Source: Planococcus chinensis (GTDB taxonomy: Bacteria; Bacillota; Bacilli; Bacillales_A; Planococcaceae). From it: DNA of 64,000 nucleotides. This document shows positions 40,567 to 48,600 of the stretch, piece after piece. The notes below the pieces were generated by a model. It worked only from the letters and a program-made list of their open reading frames with translations, did no database searches and was not told the DNA's origin. Each line of letters begins with the position of its first letter. Within the stretch, counting starts at the first letter, position 1. A program made the position numbers and the translations under genes. Location of the stretch: assembly GCF_020071995.1 (NCBI RefSeq), contig NZ_JABWTK010000012.1, forward strand, positions 1-64,000, in the 5' to 3' direction.

Positions 40567-42036
40567 ATGAAAGAACAGAAAAAACCGCCTTATGGCATAA
40601 TCATCATACTCTTTACCGGAGCCTTTGTGGCAATCTTCAACCAGACCTTGTTGAACATTGCATTGCCGTCCATCATGATTGATTTTGGCATCGAGGCTTC
40701 TACAGCACAATGGCTTGTCACTGCTTATATGCTTGTCAATGGTATTTTAATTCCCGCCAGTGCTTATTTAATCCAACGCTATTCCAACCGCTCGATATTT
40801 ATCGTGGCGATGTCGTTATTTGCACTTGGAACTTTGCTTGCGGCTATAGCACCTGTATTTAGTGTGCTTCTGGTCGGGCGTATGATTCAGGCGTCCGGTG
40901 CTGCTTTGATGATGCCGCTATTAATGAACGTAATGCTTGCTGCTTTCCCGATTGAAAAACGTGGAGCTGCCATGGGGGTTTTCGGGCTTGTCATGGTCGT
41001 AGCCCCGGCAATCGGGCCGACGCTTTCTGGATTTATTGTTGAACACTATTCGTGGCGCGTCCTGTTTTGGATTGTCTTGCCGGTTGCTTTGATCCCGCTT
41101 GCCTTAGGGATTTTTAAATTGAAAAATTTAACGTTCCAGGACCGGAACATCTCTTTGGACACCGGATCATTAATTCTTTCAACATTAGGATTTGGCGGAA
41201 TTTTATATGGATTCAGTTCAGCCGGAACGATGGGGTGGACCGATCCGACAGTCATGGCAACCATTGCCATCGGGATTATCTCATTGGTGATATTCGTTTT
41301 CCGCCAGCTTAAACTGGACGAACCTTTGCTTCAAATCCGAATTTACAAATATCCGATGTTTGCTTTGTCTTCTGCCATCTCTGTTGTCGTTTCGATGTCA
41401 ATGTTCTCAGCGATGATTTTGATGCCGATTTACATTCAGACCATCAAAGGGATTTCCCCAATCGACTCAGGTCTTTTAATGTTGCCAGGTGCACTTGTCA
41501 TGGGAGCGATGTCGCCGATTACCGGCCGATTGTTTGACCGTTTCGGGGCAAGAGTGCTGGCAATTCCAGGGCTCATCATTGTCGTTTTAACAACGTACAT
41601 GTTCAGCCAATTGAACTTGGATACAAGTTTTACCAGCATTATGCTGATTTACACATTGCGGATGTTCGGTATTTCCATGGTCATGATGCCAGTTATGACA
41701 AATGGCTTGAATACCTTGCCGATGAAATCCTATCCGCATGGTACCGCCATCAATAATACGCTGCAGCAAGTAGCAGGTGCTGTCGGTTCGGCATTTTTGA
41801 TTTCCATCATGAATGCGCGTACGGAATCAGCAGCAAAAGACCTGGCTGCCAACGGAACCAATCCAGCTGACATCTTGAATTTGGCGATGCTTGACGGCAT
41901 CAATTTCTCATTCTTTGTTTCCACATTCATTGCACTTGTCGCACTGGCTTTGGCGCTCTTCATCAAAAAGCCGGTCCGACCTGCCACAGAAGCAGAAAAA
42001 GAAATTGTCTACAAACAAAAAGAAGTTACAGAATAA
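40567..42036 (+). CDS. MFS multidrug exporter, DHA2 (14-TMS) family
   Basis: 489 residues, about 14 hydrophobic helices. Motif C-like GVFGLVMVVAPAIGPTLSGF (residues about 137-156) is the antiporter signature, and the N terminus LLNIALPSIMIDFG is typical of EmrB/QacA/LmrB relatives. It exports drugs or lipophilic compounds by proton antiport. It is divergent from and probably controlled by the TetR protein. GGAGGAAT precedes the ATG. A family A repeat follows it. Confidence 0.93.
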   Translation: MKEQKKPPYGIIIILFTGAFVAIFNQTLLNIALPSIMIDFGIEASTAQWLVTAYMLVNGILIPASAYLIQRYSNRSIFIVAMSLFALGTLLAAIAPVFSVLLVGRMIQASGAALMMPLLMNVMLAAFPIEKRGAAMGVFGLVMVVAPAIGPTLSGFIVEHYSWRVLFWIVLPVALIPLALGIFKLKNLTFQDRNISLDTGSLILSTLGFGGILYGFSSAGTMGWTDPTVMATIAIGIISLVIFVFRQLKLDEPLLQIRIYKYPMFALSSAISVVVSMSMFSAMILMPIYIQTIKGISPIDSGLLMLPGALVMGAMSPITGRLFDRFGARVLAIPGLIIVVLTTYMFSQLNLDTSFTSIMLIYTLRMFGISMVMMPVMTNGLNTLPMKSYPHGTAINNTLQQVAGAVGSAFLISIMNARTESAAKDLAANGTNPADILNLAMLDGINFSFFVSTFIALVALALALFIKKPVRPATEAEKEIVYKQKEVTE

Positions 42037-42043
42037 GTTGAAG

Positions 42044-42074
42044 AAGGCGGGTCCAGGTTACTGGACTCGCCTTT
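42044..42074 (+). terminator. left terminator copy after the MFS gene
   Basis: AAGGCGGGTCCAG / CTGGACTCGCCTT with a GTTA loop. It has a 13-bp stem but only TTT after it. Its centre is repeated at 42402-42424. Confidence 0.6.
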
Positions 42075-42399
42075 CAGACTGTAGACAAAGTCTAGATGAA
42101 ATGTATAGCAATGCATAATACCAACCGGTCCGGCCACTTCGCTTTCCGTGGGCTCAGCTTCAGTCTCCTCGTCGCTTCGAAAACCCGCTGCTCCTGTTTC
42201 TGTCCCTGCATCGCTACGCTAGCTTCGGGACATGAAAAACCGTTGCATCGCTGCGCTAGCTTCGTCGCAAAGGCTTGCCCTTGCAGGCTTCGGCCAATGC
42301 CTTGCCCGCGGAACGCGTCCGGCTGAAACAGAGGATCCGGGATGTCCTGTTGTCTGTTCATTCATTTCTCATACGTTAAGTTCTTTTGTCTACAAGCTT
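42075..42399 (-). repeat. family A intergenic element (copy 2)
   Basis: There is no gene in 42037-42528. Read on the minus strand, the element runs AAGCTTGTAGACAAAAGAA at one end, then GTTTCAGCCGGACGCGTTCC and GAGGAGACTGAAGCTGAGCC, and ends CTTTGTCTACAGTCTGAAAG. Both ends and the two inner blocks align with the element at 48099-48470, and 42244-42301 matches the 75-nt block of copy 1. The helicase frame extends into it, but without a ribosome site. Confidence 0.78.
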
Positions 42400-42432
42400 A
42401 TGCGGGTCCAGTTACTGGATCCGCATTTTTTA
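42400..42432 (+). terminator. right terminator copy (functional)
   Basis: ATGCGGGTCCAG / CTGGATCCGCAT with a TTA loop and six T. It is the same hairpin core as 42044-42074 but with a U-tract. Confidence 0.9.
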
Positions 42433-42489
42433 TATTCAATTCGAACAAGGCTTGCGGTACCTGCGCTTATCGCGATGAAGCATCAAATA

Positions 42490-42498
42490 TGGTACACT
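42490..42498 (+). promoter_or_regulatory. extended -10 promoter of the helicase gene
   Basis: TG-G-TACACT, 31 nt before ATG 42529; no convincing -35. Confidence 0.45.
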
Positions 42499-42528
42499 AT
42501 TAGCATCGAAAAAAAGGTGGAATACGAC

Positions 42529-43689
42529 ATGAAATTTATCGAACAACTAAATCCGATTTGGCAAGAAAAATGGGAAAAAGCAGGATTTGAAGCCTCTATG
42601 CCGATCCAGGAACAAATGATTCCGGAAATGCTGGCCGGCAATGACATCGTTGCTGAATCCCCGACTGGATCCGGTAAAACTTTGGCATATGTATTGCCGA
42701 TTCTTGAACGCGTCAATCCTGCTAAAAAGTCCATTCAAGCAATGATCGTCGCACCGTCCCAAGAGCTGTCGATGCAAATTGTTAATGTGCTGCGCGAATG
42801 GACGGAAGGTACGGACGTGACAGTGGCCCAACTGATTGGCGGAGCGAACGTACAACGCCAGCTGGAAAAACTGAAGAAGAAGCCGACGATTGTGGTCGGG
42901 ACACCTGGCCGCTTAAACGAACTGGTCAAAAGCAAAAAGCTGAAAATGCACGAAATCCGTATACTTGTATTGGATGAAGGGGACCAGTTGATGGCCCGGG
43001 AACATCGTGGCGTCATGAAAGATTTGATCGAAAAAACGCAGAATGAACGCCAGCTTGTTTTGGTGTCAGCAACGATTACCGAGGAAGTGGAATTAGTGGC
43101 CGAGCGCTTGATGCAGCATCCGACGCGCATTCAGGTAACGGCAGAAGACTTGCCGATGCTCGGGAAAGTGACGCATTCATTTATTAAAGTGGAAGAGCGG
43201 GACAAAACCGATTTGCTTCGGAGAATTTCACATATTGAGGGAATGAAGGCATTGGCTTTCGTCAATAACCTGGATCAGCTGTTGATGAAAGAGGAAAAAC
43301 TGAAATTCCGCGACGCGAAGATTGTCGCGCTGCATTCTGAGATGAAAAAAGAAGAGCGTAAAAAAGCGCTGGATTCTTTCCGCAAAGGGGAAGTATCGGT
43401 GCTGATTGCGACGGAAGTGGCAGCACGCGGACTTGATATCGATGCGGTCACTCACGTCATCCATGTTGATGTGCCGCAGACTGTGGAACAGTATTTGCAC
43501 CGCTCGGGCCGTACCGGCAGAGCAGGAGCGGACGGAGAAGTTTTAACGCTTCTGGCCTACCAAGATGAGCGCCATTATAAAAAATTTACCAAAGAGCTGC
43601 CTTCAAAGCCGGTCCAGAAAATTTTGCACGGCGGCCAGTTGATTGAAGGAAACAGCAAAACCATTGCTGAAAAGGGGAACAGACGATGA
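42529..43689 (+). CDS. DEAD-box-type RNA helicase with DEGD motif II
   Basis: 386 residues from ATG 42529, which follows AAAGGTGG. Motif I is SPTGSGKT (44-51) and TPGRL is present. Motif II reads DEGD (149-152) instead of DEAD. SAT is near 179, then the helicase C domain has ATEVAARGLDID and HRSGRTGRAG. The DE pair that binds magnesium is kept, so ATPase activity is plausible. It resembles YfmL/CshC-class single-domain helicases for ribosome assembly. It overlaps the next gene by ATGA. Confidence 0.9.
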   Translation: MKFIEQLNPIWQEKWEKAGFEASMPIQEQMIPEMLAGNDIVAESPTGSGKTLAYVLPILERVNPAKKSIQAMIVAPSQELSMQIVNVLREWTEGTDVTVAQLIGGANVQRQLEKLKKKPTIVVGTPGRLNELVKSKKLKMHEIRILVLDEGDQLMAREHRGVMKDLIEKTQNERQLVLVSATITEEVELVAERLMQHPTRIQVTAEDLPMLGKVTHSFIKVEERDKTDLLRRISHIEGMKALAFVNNLDQLLMKEEKLKFRDAKIVALHSEMKKEERKKALDSFRKGEVSVLIATEVAARGLDIDAVTHVIHVDVPQTVEQYLHRSGRTGRAGADGEVLTLLAYQDERHYKKFTKELPSKPVQKILHGGQLIEGNSKTIAEKGNRR

Positions 43690-44915
43690 CTTTCCAGGAA
43701 AAGTTGGAGCAATATGCAGATTTGACCGTATACGTCGGATTGAATGTCCAAAAAGGCCAAACCATCATGATCAATACCACGGTCGATACGATTGAATTTA
43801 CCCGTTTGGTCGTTAGAAAAGCATACGAAGCAGGCGCGAAACGCGTTTATGTCAACTACACGGATCCTGTGCAGACACGTACGCATTTTGAAATGGCGCC
43901 GGACGAAGCTTTCCAGGAATATCCGCAGTGGTCTGTTGTCCAGCGCGATGAAATTATCGATACAGGCGGTTCTTTCTTATGGATTGATGCGGAAGACCCG
44001 GATTTATTGACCGGCATTCCGGCGAAAAGGTTATCCGATTCCCAAAAAGCTTCAGGGAAAGCTTTGGAACGTTACCGCCAGGCAGTAGGGTCAGATAAAG
44101 TCGCTTGGTCGATTGTAGCTATTCCGTCTGAAAAATGGGCACAGAAGGTATTTCCGGACTTGGAAAGCAACCAGCAGATGGATGCGTTATGGGAAGCGAT
44201 TTTCAAAACCGTACGCATCGGTGAAGGAAATGCGGTGGAAAAGTGGCAGGAGCATATTGCCGCTCTGGAAAAGCGTGCCGGCTTACTGAACGACAGACGT
44301 TTTGACAAGCTGCACTATACAGCTCCGGGAACGGATTTGACGATTGCGTTGCCTGAAAAGCACATCTGGATGTCCGGCGCTGCGAAAACGCCGCAGGGCA
44401 ACCCATTCATCGCCAATATGCCGACCGAGGAAGTTTATACGGTTCCATTGAAATACGGCGTAGAAGGTATAGTGCGCAATACGAAACCACTGGTTTATCA
44501 AGGGAATATTATTGACGAATTCACATTGACGTTTGAAAAAGGAAAAATTGTCAAAGCGCAGGCAGCAGTCGGACAAGAGCTGCTCGATGAAATGATCCAA
44601 ACGGATGAAGGCGCTGCTTATTTGGGAGAAGTTGCGTTGGTGCCGCACCAGTCGCCGATTTCCGATTCGAATATTTTGTTTTTCAATACACTTTTTGATG
44701 AAAATGCATCCAACCATTTGGCAATCGGCGATTCCTATCCGACTTGCTGCGAAGGCGCACGTGATTTGGAACGGGCTCAACTGGAGTCGATTGGCCTGAA
44801 TACTTCCATCGTCCACGAAGATTTCATGATTGGCAGCGCCGACATGAACATTGACGGCATCCGGAGCGATGGCACAAAAGAGCCGATTTTCCGTAAAGGA
44901 AACTGGGCATTCTAA
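43686..44915 (+). CDS. M29 family aminopeptidase (AmpS/AmpT type)
   Basis: 409 residues of the thermophilic metallo-aminopeptidase family. Metal ligand regions are FIANMPTEEVYTVP, YLGEVALVPHQSPIS, FDENASNHLAIG and HEDFMIGSADMNIDG. It removes N-terminal residues from peptides in the cytoplasm. It overlaps the helicase stop by four bases. A second copy lies on the minus strand at 55439-56671. The stop is followed by the ribosome site of the SGNH gene. Confidence 0.94.
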   Translation: MTFQEKLEQYADLTVYVGLNVQKGQTIMINTTVDTIEFTRLVVRKAYEAGAKRVYVNYTDPVQTRTHFEMAPDEAFQEYPQWSVVQRDEIIDTGGSFLWIDAEDPDLLTGIPAKRLSDSQKASGKALERYRQAVGSDKVAWSIVAIPSEKWAQKVFPDLESNQQMDALWEAIFKTVRIGEGNAVEKWQEHIAALEKRAGLLNDRRFDKLHYTAPGTDLTIALPEKHIWMSGAAKTPQGNPFIANMPTEEVYTVPLKYGVEGIVRNTKPLVYQGNIIDEFTLTFEKGKIVKAQAAVGQELLDEMIQTDEGAAYLGEVALVPHQSPISDSNILFFNTLFDENASNHLAIGDSYPTCCEGARDLERAQLESIGLNTSIVHEDFMIGSADMNIDGIRSDGTKEPIFRKGNWAF

Positions 44916-44927
44916 GAGGTGAGCAAT

Positions 44928-45836
44928 TTGAAGAAGTATTGGGTCGCGATATTGGCATTCGTCGTGTTGTTCGGCGGCACGATGTCGGTTCAGGCGGAAG
45001 TGAAAGCTCCGGCGGTTTACATCGCGGTAGGGGATTCGCTCGCTGTCGGCCAGACGCCGAATTCTCAAATTGATACAGGCTATTCGGATTTGATCGCACA
45101 GGAATTAGCAAGCCATCAGCCGGTAGCATTCTATTCAAAAAATCTGGCTTTTCCCGGATTTACGACTGAAGACGTATTAGAAAGAGTTCAGTCCCCGGAG
45201 GCAAAGGAAGTTTTAAGTGCTGCAAATATTATTACCTTGTCTGCCGGAGCAAATGATCTGCTGCGGCTGGTCCAGTCGGATCCGACAAAAGGGACATTGG
45301 TATTTCAGCAAATCCAGGCCGACTTTGCCTTGAATAAAGCACGCCTAAATATGGAAACAATCTTAGCAGAATTGAAAAAAACGGCACCGCAGGCAGACAT
45401 TTATATAATGGGTTATTATTTCGCCTATCCCCACGTACGGGATTCACAAAAAGAAGGCACTGCGATGCAGCTTGATCGCCTGAACACGATTTTAGAACAA
45501 AGTGCTGAAAAAGCAGGGGCAACATTTGTAGCAGTCGATGAAGCATTTGGAGACAACGGCACGGATAAAGTGCCGAATCCGGCGGATGTGCACCCGAATG
45601 TAAAAGGGTATCAGGCAATGGCCAATGCTTTCCTGGATATGTATCAGCAAGGCTGGAACGTGGAAGACCAGGAATTGCCGGCAGCTGACCCAAAAACTTT
45701 TGAAGAAATCATCCAAGAGCAGGAGCAAAATGGAGATGAGGAAGCAGACGGCCAGAACGACGTTTCTTCAGCAACTCCCCACAGCCAGCTGGACGATCAT
45801 TATTTGGCATTGCGTGAAGCCATACCCTATGTATAA
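44928..45836 (+). CDS. secreted SGNH/GDSL hydrolase
   Basis: 302 residues from TTG 44928, with AGAGGTGA five bases upstream. The Sec signal peptide is MKKYWVAILAFVVLFGG... with probable cleavage after VQA (23). Catalytic blocks are AVGDSLAVG (Ser37), the Gly/Asn blocks LAFPGFTT and LSAGANDLL, and DVHPN near 225 with Asp/His. It is likely an exported esterase or lipase acting on lipid or cell wall ester groups. The C-terminal 50 residues are acidic and low in complexity. It probably shares an operon with the M29 gene. Confidence 0.88.
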   Translation: MKKYWVAILAFVVLFGGTMSVQAEVKAPAVYIAVGDSLAVGQTPNSQIDTGYSDLIAQELASHQPVAFYSKNLAFPGFTTEDVLERVQSPEAKEVLSAANIITLSAGANDLLRLVQSDPTKGTLVFQQIQADFALNKARLNMETILAELKKTAPQADIYIMGYYFAYPHVRDSQKEGTAMQLDRLNTILEQSAEKAGATFVAVDEAFGDNGTDKVPNPADVHPNVKGYQAMANAFLDMYQQGWNVEDQELPAADPKTFEEIIQEQEQNGDEEADGQNDVSSATPHSQLDDHYLALREAIPYV

Positions 45837-45837
45837 T

Positions 45838-45876
45838 AAAAACCGCTTCGGGCAGAACCCGGAGCGGTTTTTTATC
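45838..45876 (+). terminator. bidirectional terminator
   Basis: AAAAACCGCT...AGCGGTTTTTT with an inner GG/CC pairing. It overlaps the stop codon of the small minus-strand gene. Confidence 0.88.
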
Positions 45877-46009
45877 TTTTACGTTTTGTTGGAGTTGTTT
45901 TGTACTTGCTCGTATCGCCAGCTTTTTTGCTTTGCATGACTTTGCGGATAATCGGATAAGCAACTGGTGCAATTTTAATAGCAGTTTTTACAATTCGACC
46001 TATTCCCAT
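45872..46009 (-). CDS. 45-residue basic small protein
   Basis: A short frame reading MGIGRIVKTAIKIAPVAY at the start and ending KTTPTKRKR. GATAGGAGAGATAACT gives a strong ribosome site, and the stop falls in a shared terminator, so expression is believable. The N-terminal half can form an amphipathic or membrane-touching helix (IVKTAIKIAPVAYPIIRKV), and the tail is strongly basic. Its family is not recognised; similar small proteins occur in Bacillales. It is missed by length cutoffs. Confidence 0.72.
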   Translation of the reverse strand: MGIGRIVKTAIKIAPVAYPIIRKVMQSKKAGDTSKYKTTPTKRKR

Positions 46010-46078
46010 AGTTATCTCTCCTATCATAAGTGAGGTATAAACTAATTTCCCTCATCGTTTCTTTTCTAAACATGCACT

Positions 46079-47179
46079 TTATGAAAGCGCCAGCGAAACA
46101 AGGATTTTTCGGTATTCGTGGACGCTGGAAAGCAATACGTATTCAGCATTTCCGTGCCAATCATCCCCCGAAGGCCCAAATTCAATGGCTCCTTCACCGC
46201 CATTCACCGTTGCATAATAACGCGTATCAGCGGCGCCGTGTTGGCCGAACAGCACGGCCTCTTGGCCCGTTGTCTGTTGGATGGACTTCTTCAGCGTTTG
46301 GATGTACGGGTTTTCTTCTGAAGTAGTCAGGGCCGGTGTAGAGCCGCTTGCTTTGTATTCCATATCGAGATTCAAAGTTTCTGCGAGTTCCGTCATTTGC
46401 CGGACGATTTCGTCTTTGTCCTGTCCCGGCATGAACCGGATATCATAGGACATATGGCAAATTTCCGGAACGACATTATAGCGGTCGCCGGCATTGATGA
46501 TCGGCAAGTTGACAGATGTTTGTTCATAATACTCGGTAGATTCTTTTTGGAACGGCAATTCGGCAATCGCCATATGATATTTCATCGCTGACTCAATTGC
46601 ATTGATGCCTTCCCATGGCCGGCTGCCGTGAGCGGGTTTGCCTTTGAACGTCAAATCCATGCGCAATATGCCTTTTGACTGCAAGCCGACCTTTAAACCG
46701 GTCGGTTCGCCACAGATGACAAAATCGCCGTGATAGCCCTGTTCGACAAGCCATTTGGATGTATTGCGGCCGCCGATTTCTTCATCGGTGACAATATGTA
46801 ATTGCACAACGCGCGGCAGTTTTTCAGCCTCCAGGTCGACAAAAGCCTGCATCATGGCAGCAACGCCCGCTTTCATATCTGCAGCCCCGCGGCCATATAG
46901 ACGTCCGTTTTCTTCCATCGGCACGAATTGTTCGCTGTGTCCTGGAACGACGTCGACATGCCCGTTCCAAACGATGGTTTCTGTTCCTTGCCCTTTAATG
47001 GCCGTCAGCATCAAATACCCTTCGTTGTCATGGACCTTTACTTCCGTCCCTTGGCGTTTAAGCCAATCGGCGCAAAAAAGAAGCGCTTTGTTCGCCCCTT
47101 CTTTTGTATCACTTTCAATTTTAATCAAATCCTTGAGCAGTTCGATCATTGTAGATGGCAGCAAAAACTTGGCTGCCAA
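46079..47179 (-). CDS. M20 family metallopeptidase (ArgE/DapE-like)
   Basis: About 366 residues. Zinc ligands lie in WNGHVDVVPGH, GRGAADMKAG, TDEEIGG and CGEPTG, with the dimerisation domain between (KGKPAHGSRPWEG). Members deacylate or hydrolyse acyl-amino acids or small peptides; the substrate is open. The start is uncertain. TTG 47179 has AAAGG five bases upstream, GTG 47185 is in frame, and ATG 47149 begins the conserved IELLKDLIKIES but lacks a ribosome site. The C terminus is complete. Confidence 0.88.
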   Translation of the reverse strand: MAAKFLLPSTMIELLKDLIKIESDTKEGANKALLFCADWLKRQGTEVKVHDNEGYLMLTAIKGQGTETIVWNGHVDVVPGHSEQFVPMEENGRLYGRGAADMKAGVAAMMQAFVDLEAEKLPRVVQLHIVTDEEIGGRNTSKWLVEQGYHGDFVICGEPTGLKVGLQSKGILRMDLTFKGKPAHGSRPWEGINAIESAMKYHMAIAELPFQKESTEYYEQTSVNLPIINAGDRYNVVPEICHMSYDIRFMPGQDKDEIVRQMTELAETLNLDMEYKASGSTPALTTSEENPYIQTLKKSIQQTTGQEAVLFGQHGAADTRYYATVNGGEGAIEFGPSGDDWHGNAEYVLLSSVHEYRKILVSLALS

Positions 47180-47240
47180 CACCACCTTTCTGTTTTTCTA
47201 TTACTAAAAGTCTACCCTAAACAGCCGGTTTGAAACGGAA

Positions 47241-47269
47241 TTGCTTTCGGACAAGGAGTTGTGTACAAT
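47241..47269 (+). promoter_or_regulatory. sigma-A promoter of thiT
   Basis: TTGCTT (47241-47246), 17 nt and TACAAT (47264-47269), 27 nt before the TPP aptamer. Confidence 0.8.
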
Positions 47270-47295
47270 ACAGGTGTAAACGAATAATTGTATAC

Positions 47296-47380
47296 ACCAC
47301 AAGGGGAGCTATTTGCTGAGAGTGAACATATTGTTCTTACCCTTTGAACCTGTAAGTTAATGCTTGCGCAGGGATGTGGA
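47296..47380 (+). ncRNA. TPP riboswitch (THI element)
   Basis: P1 is CCACA (47297-47301) with TGTGG (47375-47379). AGGGGAGCT and GCTGAGA form the pyrimidine sensor, ACCCTTTGAACCTG is the conserved core, and GCAGGGATGTGG closes it. It controls thiT by thiamine diphosphate. Confidence 0.96.
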
Positions 47381-47397
47381 TAGAAACCGGTCCTTAA

Positions 47398-47432
47398 CGC
47401 GGCGCCAGGCTCTGTCCTAGCGCCGCTTTTAT
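47398..47432 (+). terminator. expression platform terminator of the TPP riboswitch
   Basis: GCGGCGC-AGG / CCT-GCGCCGC stem and TTTTAT, 20 nt after the aptamer and before the thiT ribosome site. TPP binding should favour this terminator. Confidence 0.88.
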
Positions 47433-47485
47433 ATGGTTTTTTTCTGCGGCCCTTCTGGTGATGTGCACAACACAAGGAGGAAGTC

Positions 47486-48061
47486 ATGAGAAATTTACGA
47501 GTTTTACTGATGGTGGAAATTGCTATATTCGGAGCCTTGGGATACGTCCTGGATTTTGTGGCATTTAGAATGCCGCAGGGCGGATCAGTCAGTCTGGTGA
47601 TGATTCCGATTGTCTTAATGGCCTTTCGAAGAGGCGTGTTGGCAGGTGTATTGACCGGCCTGCTGGTGGGGCTGCTGCAAATCGTTACCGGCGTCATTTC
47701 GGTTACACCGCTGTCGTTTGGTTTTGTCGTGTTGCAGGTGTTATTGGATTATCTCGTGGCGTACGGCGTAGTTGGCTTTTCCGGGCTCATGCGCGGAAGA
47801 TATCTGCAGGCTTCCCGCGAACATCGAACCGGGAATATGATTTTGGCAGTAGTAATCGGACTGTTTATCGGTTCTGCATTGCGCTATCTTACTCATGTCA
47901 TTACCGGCATTCTGTTTTTCGGCATGTTTGCTGAAGGCAATGTATTGATTTATTCGGCCGTTTACAATGCCACTTATATGATTCCGGTGTTTTTGGTCGC
48001 CGCGGTTGTGTGTTCCGCACTTTTTGCAGCGGCGCCCAAATTGGTGGATACAAAAGCGTAA
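47486..48061 (+). CDS. thiT: thiamine ECF transporter S component ThiT
   Basis: 191 residues with six hydrophobic helices. The VEIAIFGALGYVLDFVAFRMPQGG start and SVSLVMIPIVLMAFRRG are ThiT (YuaJ) hallmarks. It binds thiamine at the outer face and couples to a shared ECF energising module encoded elsewhere. AAGGAGGAAGTC precedes the ATG. The TPP riboswitch upstream strongly confirms the substrate. Confidence 0.95.
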   Translation: MRNLRVLLMVEIAIFGALGYVLDFVAFRMPQGGSVSLVMIPIVLMAFRRGVLAGVLTGLLVGLLQIVTGVISVTPLSFGFVVLQVLLDYLVAYGVVGFSGLMRGRYLQASREHRTGNMILAVVIGLFIGSALRYLTHVITGILFFGMFAEGNVLIYSAVYNATYMIPVFLVAAVVCSALFAAAPKLVDTKA

Positions 48062-48098
48062 CTTAAAGAGGATTATCTACCGGATAATCCTCTTTAAG
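48062..48098 (+). terminator. left terminator copy after thiT (perfect hairpin, no U-tract)
   Basis: CTTAAAGAGGATTATC and GATAATCCTCTTTAAG form a perfect 16-bp stem with a 5-nt loop, directly after the thiT stop. No T run follows. 31 nt of it recur at 48471-48501 with one change. Confidence 0.65.
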
Positions 48099-48470
48099 TT
48101 TGTAGGCAAAAGAATTATAAGCATCATAAATGAATTAACATACAATAGGATATTCCGCATCCTCCGTTTCAGCCGGACGCGTTCCGCGGGCTTCCACCTC
48201 GGATCCTTAGCGTAGCGGCTACCCAGAGGTGCCGCTTTTCTTCTACAATCAGATGGTTGAGCGTCAATCGGATGATTGCTCACTTTCATATGAAAGTGAC
48301 ACGCCCAACCGGTCCGGCCACGGAGACTCCTGTGGGACAGCGAAAGCTGAAGGCCCCGCAGGAACGTTAGCGACGAGGAGACTGAAGCTGAGCCCACGGA
48401 AAGCGAAGTGGCCGGCCCGGTTGTTTTATGTATCACTTTTCATTATTTCTACACTTTGTTCTGCAGTCTG
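48099..48470 (+). repeat. family A intergenic element (copy 3)
   Basis: There is no gene in 48062-48600. The element starts TTTGTAGGCAAAAGAAT and holds GTTTCAGCCGGACGCGTTCC. The right half is a long hairpin with ends CAACCGGTCCGGCCAC and GTGGCCGGCCCGGTTG (one mismatch), and it ends CTTTGTTCTGCAGTCTG. It aligns end to end with the minus strand of 42075-42399 except for a different middle part (about 48190-48305). Confidence 0.78.
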
Positions 48471-48506
48471 AAAGAGGAGTATCTACCGGATAATCCTCTT
48501 TTTCTT
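48471..48506 (+). terminator. right terminator copy (functional)
   Basis: AAAGAGGAGTATC / GATAATCCTCTTT with one mismatch, then TTTCTT. It is the duplicate of the hairpin at 48062-48098. Confidence 0.82.
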
Positions 48507-48559
48507 ATGCTTAGATTCAAGCAAATGACGGTGCTTTACGGGCATCTGCGCTTTCCTTA

Positions 48560-48568
48560 TGATATAAT
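48560..48568 (+). promoter_or_regulatory. extended -10 promoter of map
   Basis: TG-A-TATAAT, 32 nt before ATG 48601, with no good -35. Confidence 0.6.
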
Positions 48569-48600
48569 TTTGAGTAGACAAGTTGAAAGAAGGGTACTAA

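Noticed and set aside
42232-42528. N-terminal extension of the helicase frame by 99 codons
   Set aside because: The extension is translated repeat and terminator sequence. The ribosome site and promoter support ATG 42529.
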